DNA of 64,000 nucleotides from Mesocentrotus franciscanus (Eukaryota > Echinodermata > Echinoidea > Camarodonta > Strongylocentrotidae). Below, piece by piece: positions 40,201 through 44,159 of the stretch. Position 1 is the first letter of the stretch. Every line of letters starts with the position of its first letter. The stretch lies in contig CP137675.1 of NCBI GenBank assembly GCA_037976565.1, positions 14,349,330-14,413,329 of the forward strand, written 5' to 3'. A program made the translations under genes and the position numbers. The notes beneath the pieces were generated by a model. The model had not been told where the DNA came from and made no database searches. It was given only the letters and a program-made list of their open reading frames with translations.

Positions 40201-41104
40201 AACGAGTCATTTTCATGAACATCACAACATTTTCTAGGGTTACAAATTTTATTATTCTTTAGCCTATTGCCTGGTTGACACTTGCACTCATTTTGGTCCC
40301 GCACTGCCCCGCTCTATGGCATGCCAATGCGTGCCAATTAGTGACACGCAGTCGCACGCAGGGTCACGTCTAATTCTGAATAGTTCACGCAATGCGTAAC
40401 CACCAGGACACGCATTCGTAGACTATGTGCATGGCATGCAAAAACTGCGCAGGAAGTATGCGCAGCCAATGCACAAATTGTGAGCAAATTAGTTGTTAAC
40501 TAGTCGTGAACATGCGTGCCACTAGGCCAACGGACACGCATCGGCGCGCATCACTGGCACGACTAGGTAGCGCATAGGGTGCGCATAGTTCACGAAGTGT
40601 TCACGCACGCTGCCAAGCAAAATTGTCGTGCAAAAATTTTGAACATTTTGAAAATTCTGTCATGCATTTCACGCACGGCCCGCACCCGCCCGCATCCTCC
40701 CGTACGCTACCACGAATACTTCCCGAATTGGCACGCAAGAGTATGTGTCTATGCGCAAACTATGCGCAAACCAAAATGCGGGCAAGTGTCAACAAGGCAT
40801 ATGATATACCTATATTGATCTAATGTGTAGCCAAGAGAAATTATGAAATCAGAACATCCAGAAAGTCGGGACTGCCCAGGGAAAATTGGTACAGTGGGCA
40901 TGTGTGCCATACTAGGTTTGAAGATGTAAGTTTGAAAATGCAATCTTTAAGTCTATCAATCATGATTGTATGAGAAAAATAAATGTACTGAACTGAACAA
41001 TATCCTATATGTTGTAACCCATTTTCCCGCAGGTCCTTGTGGAAGAAGCCTTGATGAAGAAAGTTCCTTTCAGTGCAAGATTGGAGGCAATGGTTTCACC
41101 ATAA
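12..41104 (+). CDS. SKIC3: SKIC3 (TTC37/SKI3) TPR protein, 5'-partial, 40 exons
   Basis: SKIC3 is the tetratricopeptide scaffold of the cytoplasmic SKI complex (with the SKIC2 helicase and the WD protein SKIC8), which threads mRNA into the exosome for 3'-5' decay. Forty exons join with consistent phases and GT-AG introns into 1374 codons and a TAA at 41102-41104. The order of conserved segments follows my recollection of vertebrate SKIC3 (about 1560 residues) from the N-terminal third to the C-terminus. Near-identical motifs include KWAWLRLGL (exon 11), WKLLGDACT (17), LGGRCYGRA (18-19), LDESNHSHWTALGV (20), VAWTNLGTLYL (22), YNVIQM (24) and GLVALCALGLQTQD (29). TPR-like helical pairs run through the whole product. 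The first 150-190 codons and the promoter lie before the window. Exons 12 (36 nt) and 14 (32 nt) are microexons. No alignment was run; identity is firm, single junctions less so. Confidence 0.95.
311..428 (+). CDS. SKIC3: SKIC3 exon 2
   Basis: Follows TTCTCCTAG and ends before GTGAGT; reads GKTVDIAELKATC... with YPLEKM, matching the YPLEV segment of vertebrate SKIC3. Ends in phase 1. Confidence 0.85.
830..970 (+). CDS. SKIC3: SKIC3 exon 3
   Basis: Acceptor TTCTTCCAG, donor GTAAAT. Encodes a TPR helix pair with ALIGQGQLKLAGQDF, aligned to GLIGLGIKALQDKKY of the vertebrate protein. Confidence 0.9.
1055..1860 (+). mobile_element. LINE 3' end (CR1/L2-like) in intron 3
   Basis: A 5'-truncated non-LTR retrotransposon. 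A 200-residue open frame (1096-1698) covers the C-terminal part of a reverse transcriptase ORF, with SRLDFANSLFCNLP and the typical WNELPLQIRQ end. A 160-bp 3' UTR and a short ATT-rich tail follow. The tail GAGCTATACAAG...ATTATTATTA is shared with the SINE at 6349-6640. Same strand as the host gene. Confidence 0.85.
2280..2381 (+). CDS. SKIC3: SKIC3 exon 4
   Basis: Acceptor CATCACAG, donor GTATGA. Encodes ASQKLPNFPLCWLFLAQCQL..., a TPR helix A with a conserved W-x-LA-Q core. Confidence 0.9.
2598..3952 (+). mobile_element. TTAA-flanked DNA transposon with possible ORF exon (Kolobok/piggyBac-like)
   Basis: Bounded by TTAA at 2594-2597 and 3953-3956, with inverted ends AGAGAAGGTTCATTGA. Both subterminal regions also share ACCCACTCAA and GACGTCACTGAATGAAC in inverted orientation. 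Inside, 2980-3255 is an acidic frame (DMDENILDLSFEEIEEG) that could be the first exon of a transposon protein. No catalytic domain is visible, so it is probably non-autonomous. The superfamily is inferred from the TTAA target site only. Confidence 0.7.
4387..4532 (+). CDS. SKIC3: SKIC3 exon 5
   Basis: Acceptor CTTCTTTAG, donor GTAGGG. Encodes a TPR pair ending ACMDSGLMAEGLRAVEIFKK; phase 0 end. Confidence 0.9.
5298..5387 (+). CDS. SKIC3: SKIC3 exon 6
   Basis: Acceptor AATTTATAAG, donor GTCTGT (weak). Thirty codons, LLPEAMDKNTIYKLLTQAHL..., a TPR helix pair in phase 0 at both ends; aligns to the LKSLAYLRIGSFDEA segment. Confidence 0.85.
5605..5891. mobile_element. Nested palindromic MITEs in intron 6
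   Basis: Outer inverted repeat: GGGCCCTGTCTTATAAAGAG at 5605 and its complement ending at 5891. A second palindromic element (about 5666-5812) sits inside, flanked by CATAA on both sides and with inner arms GTACGAACGAT and ATCGTTCGTAC. Confidence 0.65.
6126..6226 (+). CDS. SKIC3: SKIC3 exon 7
   Basis: Acceptor TTTTTCCAG, donor GTAAGA. Encodes a TPR helix with ALDGWLRFHQGDLSDAQK, matching ALEALIHFTKKDYLQAEK. Confidence 0.92.
6349..6640 (+). mobile_element. tRNA-derived SINE in intron 7
   Basis: The tRNA-like head has box A TGGTCGAGTGG (about 6360-6370) and a perfect box B GGTTCGAGTCC (6403-6413). A body with CCTTTGGCAAGACATTGATC follows, and the tail GCGCTATACAAG ends in ATT repeats. The tail matches the LINE at 1055-1860, its likely mobilising partner. 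Confidence 0.85.
7025..7305 (+). mobile_element. SINE fragment without tRNA head
   Basis: Begins with ACACCAATGTCTTTTGACAAGGC, the same body as the SINE at 6349, and ends CACTATATAAATCCAGATTG plus a GTT/ATT tail. The tail variant matches 37740-37870. Confidence 0.65.
7335..7452 (+). CDS. SKIC3: SKIC3 exon 8
   Basis: Acceptor ATTTTACAG, donor GTAACA. Encodes a TPR with TYHYWLGRVYWAMGG, close to EYHYQLGLTYWFMGE of vertebrates. Confidence 0.95.
7655..7915 (-). mobile_element. Probable LINE 3' end, intron 8
   Basis: Starts on the + strand with CAATTCAATTCAATTTATT, the reverse of the TTGAA-type tail seen on the LINE at 58699-60296. No conserved protein is left. Confidence 0.4.
7995..8074 (+). 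CDS. SKIC3: SKIC3 exon 9
   Basis: Acceptor TTTAATTAG, donor GTAAGC. Encodes AAKLDPNFSDSFLYVGHHYM, matching [20 protein letters not shown]. Confidence 0.95.
8115..8330. repeat. TTC-rich microsatellite, intron 9
   Basis: Imperfect TTC/TTTC tract. It generates long low-complexity reading frames on both strands (poly-S/F and poly-K/E) that are not genes. Confidence 0.9.
8683..8782 (+). CDS. SKIC3: SKIC3 exon 10
   Basis: Acceptor GTATATCCAG, donor GTAAGA. Encodes AKRCYKKAYDLNPDNEAAAQAL, a canonical TPR helix B to A junction. Confidence 0.95.
9262..9836 (+). pseudogene. Decayed duplicate of SKIC3 exon 11, split by a TTAA element
   Basis: Positions 9262-9327 repeat the 3' end of intron 10 (CCATGTTCACATTTTCCTCTT... 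ACAG) and the start of exon 11 (GATGAGGCTATT). Positions 9790-9836 continue with ATTGCTGTCTACAC...CCGTGACC, close to the next part of exon 11. Between them lies the TTAA element at 9400-9773. The reading frame is destroyed. Confidence 0.75.
9400..9773. mobile_element. TTAA-flanked element in duplicated exon 11
   Basis: TTAA at 9396-9399 and 9774-9777; ends AGGCATTGTTT and the complement of ACCCAATCCCT are imperfect inverted repeats. No protein. Confidence 0.6.
9902..10026 (+). CDS. SKIC3: SKIC3 exon 11
   Basis: Acceptor AATATGATAG, donor GTGAGT. Encodes EEAIAVYTAVTKRA... and KWAWLRLGLVQLRAGNATEA, nearly identical to the vertebrate TPR KWAWLRRGLYYLKAGQ. Confidence 0.97.
10475..10510 (+). CDS. 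SKIC3: SKIC3 exon 12 (36-nt microexon)
   Basis: Acceptor TTTATTTCCAG, donor GTAAGT. Encodes FQAVLRADPDD, aligned to LQAALRADPKD. The strong splice sites support it despite its size. Confidence 0.93.
10569..10756 (+). repeat. Dispersed repeat copy A, intron 12
   Basis: About 188 bp beginning AGCCTGTCTGCACTAGTTTG and ending near GTAGTGCAGTGGGG; a second direct copy is at 14728-14919. Family unknown. Confidence 0.75.
11464..11646. mobile_element. Palindromic MITE 20 nt upstream of exon 13
   Basis: Near-perfect inverted repeat with arms of about 85 bp, starting AGGGACTTTTAGATTTGCA and ending with its complement, flanked by ATT on both sides. It ends only 21 bp before exon 13, so the branch point probably lies inside it. 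Confidence 0.85.
11668..11752 (+). CDS. SKIC3: SKIC3 exon 13
   Basis: Acceptor GTATGCAACAG, donor GTAAGT. Encodes HCQECLAEAYLSRGSNTAAL..., matching [20 protein letters not shown]. Its last 44 nt and the donor are the founder of the 119-bp tandem array that follows. Confidence 0.95.
11709..13323 (+). repeat. 119-bp minisatellite duplicating exon 13 3' half plus 5' splice site
   Basis: Fourteen copies start at 11709, 11828, 11947, 12066, 12185, 12304, 12423, 12542, 12661, 12779, 12898, 13017, 13136 and 13255. Each has 44 nt of exon 13 (GAAGCAACACAGCAGCAC... TTGTAGAG), the donor GTAAGT and about 70 nt of intron ending ATCATAAG. Copies are nearly identical (a one-base deletion in the copy at 12661, scattered substitutions), so the expansion is recent. 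The end of the last unit resumes at 13844-13898 after a TTAA insertion. Confidence 0.97.
13324..13843. mobile_element. TTAA-flanked insertion in the last minisatellite unit
   Basis: TTAA at 13320-13323 and 13844-13847. Removing the insert and one TTAA restores the 119-bp unit exactly (TATTATTTTAAGTAGGGG), which defines an empty site. The ends are only weakly inverted. Confidence 0.75.
14412..14443 (+). CDS. SKIC3: SKIC3 exon 14 (32-nt microexon)
   Basis: Acceptor TTTCTTCCTAG, donor GTAAGT. Encodes MDPNSIYALFK, matching LNPESIYSVFK. Confidence 0.93.
14728..14919 (+). repeat. Dispersed repeat copy B, intron 14
   Basis: Direct copy of the repeat at 10569-10756; the pair flanks exons 13 and 14. 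Confidence 0.75.
15027..15130 (+). CDS. SKIC3: SKIC3 exon 15
   Basis: Acceptor GTGACCAG, donor GTAGGT. Encodes IGHIKQTVGQYSEAVSVYQ... DYVPALSG, matching the KYKEAVAQYQ...DYVPALKG TPR. Confidence 0.95.
15409..15511 (+). CDS. SKIC3: SKIC3 exon 16
   Basis: Acceptor CTGTTCAG, donor GTAGAT. Encodes GLGETYILMAKAALYDFF, matching GLGECHLMMAKAALVDYL. Confidence 0.95.
15791..15930 (+). repeat. 70-bp tandem duplication in SINE 5' flank
   Basis: Two near-identical 70-bp units starting GAGTAGTTACCACACTCAGG. A related single copy precedes the SINE at 28850-29070. Confidence 0.9.
15931..17246 (+). mobile_element. tRNA-derived SINE split by a LINE
   Basis: The left part (to about 16035) has the tRNA-like CAGTGGTAGAGCAGTGGTCT and box B-like GGTTCGAAACC. 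The right part (from about 17141, GGTAAGGCATTAGTCC) continues the body to the AATGATCATC tail. The intact SINE at 26739-26952 shows that the two parts were contiguous. Confidence 0.8.
16036..17140 (-). mobile_element. LINE fragment nested in a SINE, intron 16
   Basis: The - strand frame 17000-16698 encodes a non-LTR ORF C-terminus (LWDKFPPHLRTDILLDSF, ERKLKSHIF). The 3' tail is the ATT repeat at 16036-16053 (- strand AAT). 5'-truncated. Confidence 0.75.
17445..17744. mobile_element. 300-bp MITE with GGATCC-containing TIRs
   Basis: Ends CAGTGGCGGATCCAG (17445-17459) and CTGGATCCGCCCCTG (17730-17744) are inverted. GC-rich interior, no coding evidence. Confidence 0.75.
17879..17971 (+). CDS. 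SKIC3: SKIC3 exon 17
   Basis: Acceptor TTCTTCTCAAG, donor GTAGGA. Encodes RPDLCSLWKLLGDACTLIAP, matching ADVSCLWKLAGDACTCLY. Confidence 0.95.
18016..18168. mobile_element. Palindromic MITE (GGGCCCTGTTTCAT family), copy 1
   Basis: Inverted ends CCTGGGCCCTGTTTCAT and ATGAAACAGGGCCCAGG. The interior shares GCATTTGATTGGCTGAGAGC with copy 2 at 19931-20077. Confidence 0.85.
18511..19032. mobile_element. TTAA-flanked element, intron 17
   Basis: TTAA at 18507-18510 and 19033-19036; inverted ends AGGTACTATGTCCCATTTGC versus AGATACTATGTCCCTTTTGC. 522 bp, no protein. Confidence 0.85.
19081..19167 (+). CDS. SKIC3: SKIC3 exon 18
   Basis: Acceptor TTATTTCAG, donor GTGAGT. Ends GKGELLALGGR, matching KKNELLHLGGR. 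Confidence 0.95.
19627..19750 (+). CDS. SKIC3: SKIC3 exon 19
   Basis: Acceptor CATCAAACAG, donor GTAAAG. Encodes CYGRAVQRQ and LWHDLGINYYHQ, matching CYGRALKLM and TWCDLGINYYRQ. Confidence 0.97.
19931..20077. mobile_element. Palindromic MITE (GGGCCCTGTTTCAT family), copy 2
   Basis: Same family as 18016-18168, opposite orientation, in intron 19; ends GGCCTTGTTTCGTA and ATGAAACAGGGCCC. Confidence 0.8.
20412..20490 (+). CDS. SKIC3: SKIC3 exon 20
   Basis: Acceptor AATTTGTGTAG, donor GTTAGT. Encodes FIQKAIKLDESNHSHWTALG, matching LKKAVRLDSNNHLYWNALG. Confidence 0.95.
21132..21193 (+). CDS. SKIC3: SKIC3 exon 21
   Basis: Acceptor TTTATTTTCAG, donor GTAGGA. Encodes PSLAQHAFIKSIQLEAK, matching YALAQHCFIKSIQSE. 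Confidence 0.95.
21862..23655 (-). mobile_element. LINE (CR1/L2-like RT), degenerate, intron 21
   Basis: Reading on the - strand from 23651: the N-terminal RT part (MSHNKAHIF..., 23651-23367), the palm with AFDTVDHKIL, PQGSVGGPTLF and catalytic YADD (23180-22641), then the thumb SVRYQLRNISFIRKY (22622-22347). An AT-rich tail ATTATTATTATT ends near 21862. Frame breaks between the parts make it inactive. It faces against SKIC3. Confidence 0.9.
24103..25640 (-). mobile_element. LINE of a second family (Rex1/Babar-like?), intron 21
   Basis: The - strand contains FVEELNSFHGRFE (25630-25406), an RT palm with LFADFSSAFNTI, GAPQGCVLSPVLFSLYT and catalytic KYADD (25379-24741), and a C-terminal piece (24500-24303). 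Tail of TTGAATC repeats at 24103-24135 (reverse strand). Family placement is from memory of motif style; truncated and frameshifted. Confidence 0.88.
25803..25928 (+). CDS. SKIC3: SKIC3 exon 22
   Basis: Acceptor CATCACAG, donor GTATGA. Encodes NVVAWTNLGTLYLDHGNLKL... ending CWIGQ, matching AVAWTNLGVLYL...CWIGQ. Follows a 4.6-kb intron filled by two LINEs. Confidence 0.97.
26143..27044. mobile_element. Foldback element with SINE in right arm, intron 22
   Basis: Left arm 26143-26447 and right arm 26522-27044 are inverted copies (ATTTGGCGCTTGTTCACAAC outermost; ACCCACCGTCGG near the centre). The right arm is longer because a SINE (26739-26952) sits between CGAAG and ATTTATATG, which are adjacent in the left arm's complement. 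Confidence 0.92.
26739..26952 (+). mobile_element. tRNA-derived SINE inside a foldback arm
   Basis: Box A TAGCTCAGTTGG (26747-26758) and box B GGTTCGAAACC (26790-26800); the loop CTCGTAA resembles a Thr-CGT anticodon. Body GGTAAGGCATTAATCC, tail of AATC repeats. Acceptor and T stems do not pair as a real tRNA, so it is a SINE. Confidence 0.88.
27229..27303 (+). CDS. SKIC3: SKIC3 exon 23
   Basis: Acceptor CTTGTTCAG, donor GTGAGT. Encodes GMVAETLGRQEAIDLYRHTT, matching [20 protein letters not shown]. Confidence 0.95.
27879..28023 (+). CDS. SKIC3: SKIC3 exon 24
   Basis: Acceptor AATGGAATAG, donor GTACAT. Encodes GLGYADLVC and EPYRYNVIQMAAVPAA, matching GALGYAYWVC and ELYQYNILQMNAIPAA. Confidence 0.96.
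28037..28556. repeat. Compound GA/TATA microsatellite, intron 24
   Basis: GATATATATAGAGAGAGGGA-type units with GACAGTGAGATA recur in higher-order blocks (the ~95-bp block at 28180-28240 repeats near 28320-28380). Confidence 0.9.
28610..28703 (+). CDS. SKIC3: SKIC3 exon 25
   Basis: Acceptor CGATCACAG, donor GTAAGT. Encodes DRLQVSGEAHTLHGLLQERQ, a TPR helix A aligned to APAFTMLGYLNEHLQ. Only ~50 bp separate it from the microsatellite. Confidence 0.92.
28850..29070 (+). mobile_element. tRNA-derived SINE with 5' extension, intron 25
   Basis: TGGCTCAGTGG box A (about 28924) and GGTTCAAAACT box B; body GGCAAGGCATCAATC. The 5' segment AGCCTTTATCGTCAAAA...ATCACGTAATCA is shared with the copy at 15791-16035, so the element starts before the tRNA-like head. 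Confidence 0.8.
29104..29181 (+). CDS. SKIC3: SKIC3 exon 26
   Basis: Acceptor ACATTTCAG, donor GTAAGT. Encodes NQTNIALSNHGRALR, matching DTYNVAIRNYGRLLC. Confidence 0.93.
29825..29952 (+). CDS. SKIC3: SKIC3 exon 27
   Basis: Acceptor TTTCCTCCAG, donor GTAACC. Encodes EIQDILQLALALYQNKEWQE, matching [21 protein letters not shown]. Confidence 0.94.
30034..30432. mobile_element. TTAA-flanked element, intron 27
   Basis: TTAA at 30030-30033 and 30433-30436; inverted ends AGGAAAAGACCAGTTTTGG versus AGATAAAGACCAGTTCTGG. 399 bp, no protein. Confidence 0.88.
31275..31398 (+). CDS. SKIC3: SKIC3 exon 28
   Basis: Acceptor GCCTCAATCAG, donor GTAAAA. Encodes AYEQALQLVSSD... and ALAMVSCQSGDLDNAKTLLF, matching AYERALSIVESE and [20 protein letters not shown]. 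Confidence 0.96.
31586..32220 (+). pseudogene. Three decayed upstream copies of SKIC3 exon 29
   Basis: Copies begin after acceptor-like AGs at about 31586 (TTTCTGAG), 31720 (TTTGTCAG) and 32121 (TGTACTTAG). Each contains a variant of CAAGGGCTAGTNNCCCTCTG and, in copies 2 and 3, CTACAGACCCAGGATATG. Copy 1 has an early stop and an internal deletion. Copy 2 is open for about 37 codons (NQGLVALYVLELQTQDMILT) before a foldback element cuts it. Copy 3 is open to a TGA at about 32214. None has a clear donor. Confidence 0.85.
31821..32085. mobile_element. Foldback/MITE truncating exon 29 copy 2
   Basis: Inverted arms 31821-31908 and 31998-32085: CTGTTTGCTCTCACCATT pairs with AATGGTGAGAGCAAACAG, and GATGTTTCAC with GTGAAACACC. 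Confidence 0.9.
32255..32429 (+). CDS. SKIC3: SKIC3 exon 29
   Basis: Acceptor GTATCGTAG, donor GTACTG; at 175 nt the longest SKIC3 exon here. Encodes HQGLVALCALGLQTQDMVLT, matching [20 protein letters not shown]. Three degenerate copies precede it. Confidence 0.96.
33119..33165 (+). CDS. SKIC3: SKIC3 exon 30
   Basis: Acceptor CATATTTCAG, donor GTAAGT; 47 nt. Encodes GDLPGVSQHLMTSVEE, matching GRSVAVQKQISKAVH. Confidence 0.9.
33715..33787 (+). CDS. SKIC3: SKIC3 exon 31
   Basis: Acceptor TCTAAAACAG, donor GTATGG. Encodes YPHDSHLWNLAAELMLLLDA, matching NPGDPALWSLLSRVV. Confidence 0.93.
33968..34039. repeat. Short palindrome beside a LINE, intron 31
   Basis: GTCTGTTTGGAGCC and GGCTCCAAACAGAC are exact inverted ends; related sequence TATTTGGAGCCAGAAGGGCA also lies at about 33197. 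Confidence 0.75.
34045..34480 (-). mobile_element. LINE C-terminal fragment, intron 31
   Basis: The - strand frame 34477-34061 has GCEYWTI, RRLEATETRFFRKIMNISW and IRKRQMQFVGRIYRMD, typical of the region after the RT palm in endonuclease-RT LINEs. A short ATG/TGA repeat tail at 34047-34063 marks its 3' end. Confidence 0.85.
34785..34835 (+). CDS. SKIC3: SKIC3 exon 32
   Basis: Acceptor TTGTTCACAG, donor GTGAGA; 17 codons FASTCSEKARLLIPTHK, poorly conserved but in phase with good splice sites. Confidence 0.82.
35433..35550 (+). CDS. SKIC3: SKIC3 exon 33
   Basis: Acceptor TATTCTTGTAG, donor GTAGAT. Encodes LSPSLIAAQKAVHAMPG, matching KNTALKTIQKAALLSPGD. The CSGCHGD motif is lineage-specific as far as I know. 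Confidence 0.92.
36260..36388 (+). CDS. SKIC3: SKIC3 exon 34
   Basis: Acceptor ATTTTGCATAG, donor GTGAGT. Encodes GDMNNWALLGACCSAQSSW, matching GDPAIWAGLMAACHAD. Confidence 0.93.
36710..36810 (+). CDS. SKIC3: SKIC3 exon 35
   Basis: Acceptor TTTTTTTTAAAG, donor GTATAT. Encodes SKLAAWVSLHNVFCLLQSQQ..., a TPR helix pair. Confidence 0.92.
37518..37667 (+). CDS. SKIC3: SKIC3 exon 36
   Basis: Acceptor ATAAATTAG, donor GTAACG; 50 codons in phase. Ends TVTASQSSLAWQ, matching TVMSNSTSVPAWQ. Confidence 0.94.
37740..37870 (+). mobile_element. SINE 3' end, intron 36
   Basis: GAATGAATCCGATGACTGGG and the ACTTAGAGACGTAATAAGTA... tail with TATAAATCCAGATTATTATT match 7190-7300. Confidence 0.7.
38201..38341 (+). 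CDS. SKIC3: SKIC3 exon 37
   Basis: Acceptor TTGAATCAAG, donor GTGAGA. Encodes AAAEACYKQCLTLTSGRRQI..., matching [20 protein letters not shown]. Confidence 0.94.
38755..39325 (+). repeat. About 64-bp tandem repeat, nine units, intron 37
   Basis: Units start GAGATGTCCTTATTGCC and contain the palindrome-like TATTGACTCAATATTGAATC. The array ends about 6 bp before the exon 38 acceptor at 39331. Confidence 0.93.
39332..39465 (+). CDS. SKIC3: SKIC3 exon 38
   Basis: Acceptor ATCTCATTACAG, donor GTAAGC. Encodes SWGDLAKQTVDELNKQAP... and LLKGLLYKHLGNQER, matching HWPSLVQEATTEALK and LLQALLQFKRKMGARE. Confidence 0.93.
39490..39760. repeat. ATC/CAT microsatellite, intron 38
   Basis: Degenerate CATCAT tract; creates poly-H and poly-M frames that are not genes. 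Confidence 0.9.
39923..40052 (+). CDS. SKIC3: SKIC3 exon 39
   Basis: Acceptor CATGTGTAG, donor GTAATT. Encodes DYTRSVIRVHLVEALMKKDK, matching SIASTARWYLLRHLYAKDD. Confidence 0.93.
40268..40799. mobile_element. ACGCA-saturated TIR element, intron 39
   Basis: Ends TGCCTGGTTGACACTTGC and GCAAGTGTCAACAAGGCA are inverted repeats. The 500-bp interior is packed with CACGCA/TGCGTG/ATGCGC variants on both strands. No protein. Confidence 0.8.
41033..41104 (+). CDS. SKIC3: SKIC3 exon 40 (terminal)
   Basis: Acceptor TTTTCCCGCAG; VLVEEALMKKVPFSARLEAM then TAA at 41102. Aligns to the vertebrate end [20 protein letters not shown]. Confidence 0.93.
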   Translation, partial: VLVEEALMKKVPFSARLEAMVSP

Positions 41105-41168
41105 TAACTATCTGTACGTCAGTCATAGTGTCATTTTAAAAGATCTTCCAAGACCACTACCATCCTAC

Positions 41169-41178
41169 AATAAATAAA
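41169..41178 (+). terminator. SKIC3 polyadenylation signals
   Basis: Two overlapping AATAAA hexamers 65-69 nt after the stop, predicting a short 3' UTR ending near 41190-41200. Confidence 0.75.
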
Positions 41179-41199
41179 TTCATCCCTTCTTGCCTGTAT

Positions 41200-42446
41200 T
41201 TATGTTTTTTTCTTATGAATTTTTAGGAACAGGATATAAATAGATAATGTATTCCTTCAACTAAAATTTCTTTTTTAATCAATTTCCTTTCCTGGGATGT
41301 TTATGTTAGTGGTCGATTTAAGCAAGAAATCATCAAAGCATTTGCTTATTATGCCATTGTTAGTAACGGTTACCTAAAGCATTGTGTAAGCAATTTATCA
41401 CCTCTTCATTTGCCAAAATTCCAAGGAATGGTTTACTTGACTGTCAATCATTTTAAGGTACATGTACTATTAAAGACCCTGTTGGAAGTGAAAAATGCAA
41501 TAGATGGAAAGCTTATAAGCCATAGATTACAATAATATCAATTATATGCTATATTAGTGTCTGTGAGTAATGTGAGAGAAGTAACAGCTCTCTGAAAACT
41601 TGAAATCTAAAGCTTTGAAAATCGGAAATTGCCGACTTAAAAACTAGCTATTGACTTGATGACATCATCTTATATGGAGTAAGCAGATTCAAAATGACTT
41701 TGCATTAATTATGCATGGCTCATCACTCAGCTACATAGGCTCATTTGGGTTGCTATAAAGAAAAATGCAAACCAAATCATGAGGCGGAATACTTGCCTAA
41801 AAAATGTAAACACAAAATAAGGGTGCAGGACCCAATGTGCTGCAACAATTAAGTTTGCAGAAACAATTAAACAGAATAAAGGGGCCCTGATACTGTTGCT
41901 AACAAGTTGGAGGTAGATTTTCCTGAAAGGAGTTGAGCCTAATCCTAAAACTTGACTGAAATAAATATAAAATCAGCTCTTCAGGAAAACAATTGGTAAC
42001 ATTATATAGGTCCCATCCATGGATGAATTGCACCTTGAGGCTTTGGTGACACATTATTTAATACATCGAAATCGATTTGTTCTTAAGGGGGTTCCAAACT
42101 TTAGTGTATTGGGTTTTTACAAACTGTGATTGAGCAGATCTTATTATTCTGTCAGGTTTATATATACAGTGTTATTGGGACCAGTATGGCGGCCATTTTG
42201 GCTCTCCTCTGTAAGACTGATGATTCAGTGGAAAATGGTAGGAAAGTTTACAGGAAAGTTTTCACTATCTCCCAAGAGAGCCAAGAGAGGAGTGCACACT
42301 GCACCATCCTTGGGTTTTTTTGCCTCCATGGCTAGTTGCCTAGCGGTAATTTCCACTTTTCAGTAAATCTCTGAAGGCTAACATAACATGTAGTTTAGTG
42401 GTCAGCCTGTCACTCGACCGTCATGCATGCTCATGGGCTGAATTCA
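41200..42446. other. Intergenic, nothing recognised
   Basis: AT-rich spacer after SKIC3. Short open frames at 42126-42366 overlap each other and show no family motif. Confidence 0.6.
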
Positions 42447-42871
42447 TGTTACTCTCAAATTACAAAGTTTCATTGGTTGATGGTTGTTCCCATCTCTAAT
42501 ATAAGGGGAGGAGTATATTAGGTTAATTATACTTCTTGTTCGGTTGCCAGGAAAGGTCACATCTGATTTTCCCCAAACCATGTGCTTTGGGGTAATATTG
42601 TAGTATAAATACAATTGGTGAACAAGGGAAGGGCAGTTGACGCTCAATATCCTACAGATCAGCTCATTGAGCAGTATGGATTCTCTCATATTACTCTTAT
42701 TACTCTTCTGTGATTCGCACCTAGAAGACTGTAATAAAGTTCTATCATCATGTACATTATACATCCATCGAGTGGTCTGTTTATTATTCAAGTCTCGTTC
42801 TAAAGTGAGTAAGAGTCGACGAGTGTCCAAGGTACGCGAATGAAGCTTACATTCAAATCCAACCAGTAACA
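42447..42871 (-). mobile_element. Probable solo LTR (strand uncertain)
   Basis: Begins TGTTACT and ends AGTAACA, a perfect 7-bp inverted terminus of LTR type. On the + strand it has TATAAATA at about 42604 and AATAAA at 42733, spaced as LTR promoter and poly(A) signal, so + is more likely for transcription. No clean target duplication and no internal retroelement genes. Confidence 0.5.
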
Positions 42872-43820
42872 CAAACGTACAGTGTATCAATCAGATTTAG
42901 TTTTTGTTTTTACGTCAGGGGACCGGCCTTCAATATTACCAGCTTGGAACCGATGGATGTCCATCTGCGTCAGTTTGTGAGCAAAGAGAGAGAGAGAGGA
43001 AGCTGACAGAATTACCTTTCCATGCGCTACACGAACTCACTTTGATAGTAAAATCAGCTCCTCAAAAGAATTCATATTTTCATAGATCAGACATCATACA
43101 TTCTTACCGGGATTTAACAAAGATTGACCAGTATCTCATGAACGCAATGGACATGAATTTCTCCTTGTCAGTCTGTCCCATGACACGTTCGTACGACGGC
43201 TTCAAATCCCAGGCAAACACATACTGAATATTTTCCCCATCAGCCACCCCCATCCATTTGGGTACGCCCCAAACAATGACCAGGACTGGTCGGCGGTCAT
43301 CTCGTAGGGGTACACCTCAATGCCCGCCGACTGCAGTCCACACTTCTAATGGTTTTGAATTTAAATTTAAATCAATTCACACATTTCAAATAGAAACAGT
43401 GATAACATATGATACTTTGAACCTGTTTAATCTTTAGCTCAACCCCCTTTCTGAATGAACGGTTTAAGTCCTCCTGTGCCCCCCTGCCAAATTGAATGGC
43501 AAAAATTGAAGAGAATGAGAGAGAGAGAGGGAGGGGGTAATATATTCTGAATATGATATTCATGTTTTTTATAAATCATCTCGACATTGTATTTTTCCCT
43601 TTAAATCACTTTAATGTTAATTGAACAGGGAAAAGATTGATGTGATGTTGAAATCATTGCTTTAGAATATATTTCTCACCTTCTCTCCCCCCCTCTCTCT
43701 CTCTCCTTCCCTCCCTCACTGTCTAGGTTCATCTCTGTTTCTCTCTTTCTCTCAGCCCTTCTTCCAGCTTAATCTGTCCATCATGTTTTATAATATAGAT
43801 ATATAATTATTAAAATAATT

Positions 43821-43961
43821 GAAATAAAAATCCTTGAGATTTACTTCTTTATTGTGACCGGTTTCAATTTTATTTCTTCAGATCCCTCCCTCCCTTTTTC
43901 TGAAGAAATAAAATTGAAACCGGTCATAGTGAAGAAGTGAACTCTCAAGGAATTTTATTTC
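43821..43961. repeat. 140-bp palindrome, intergenic
   Basis: GAAATAAAATTGAAACCGGT and its complement form arms around a short CCCTCCCTCCC loop. It may be a MITE. Confidence 0.8.
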
Positions 43962-44159
43962 AAGTGTTTAATCATTATTTGTATATTACCGTGACGGAGA
44001 ATTAGTCAAATTGATATATTTGTTTTATATATAAATATATATATATCTCCCCCTTTCTCTTTCTTTTCCCTTCCATCGCATTGCTACCCATACGTCGTAA
44101 CCTATTTTTGTCTCCGGCAAACTTAATCAAGAGTCAGGAATCGCATAACAGTCCCCTTA

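Noticed and set aside
42904..43227. 107-codon + strand frame between the genes
   Set aside because: No recognisable domain, includes a GAGAGA run, no splice or promoter support.
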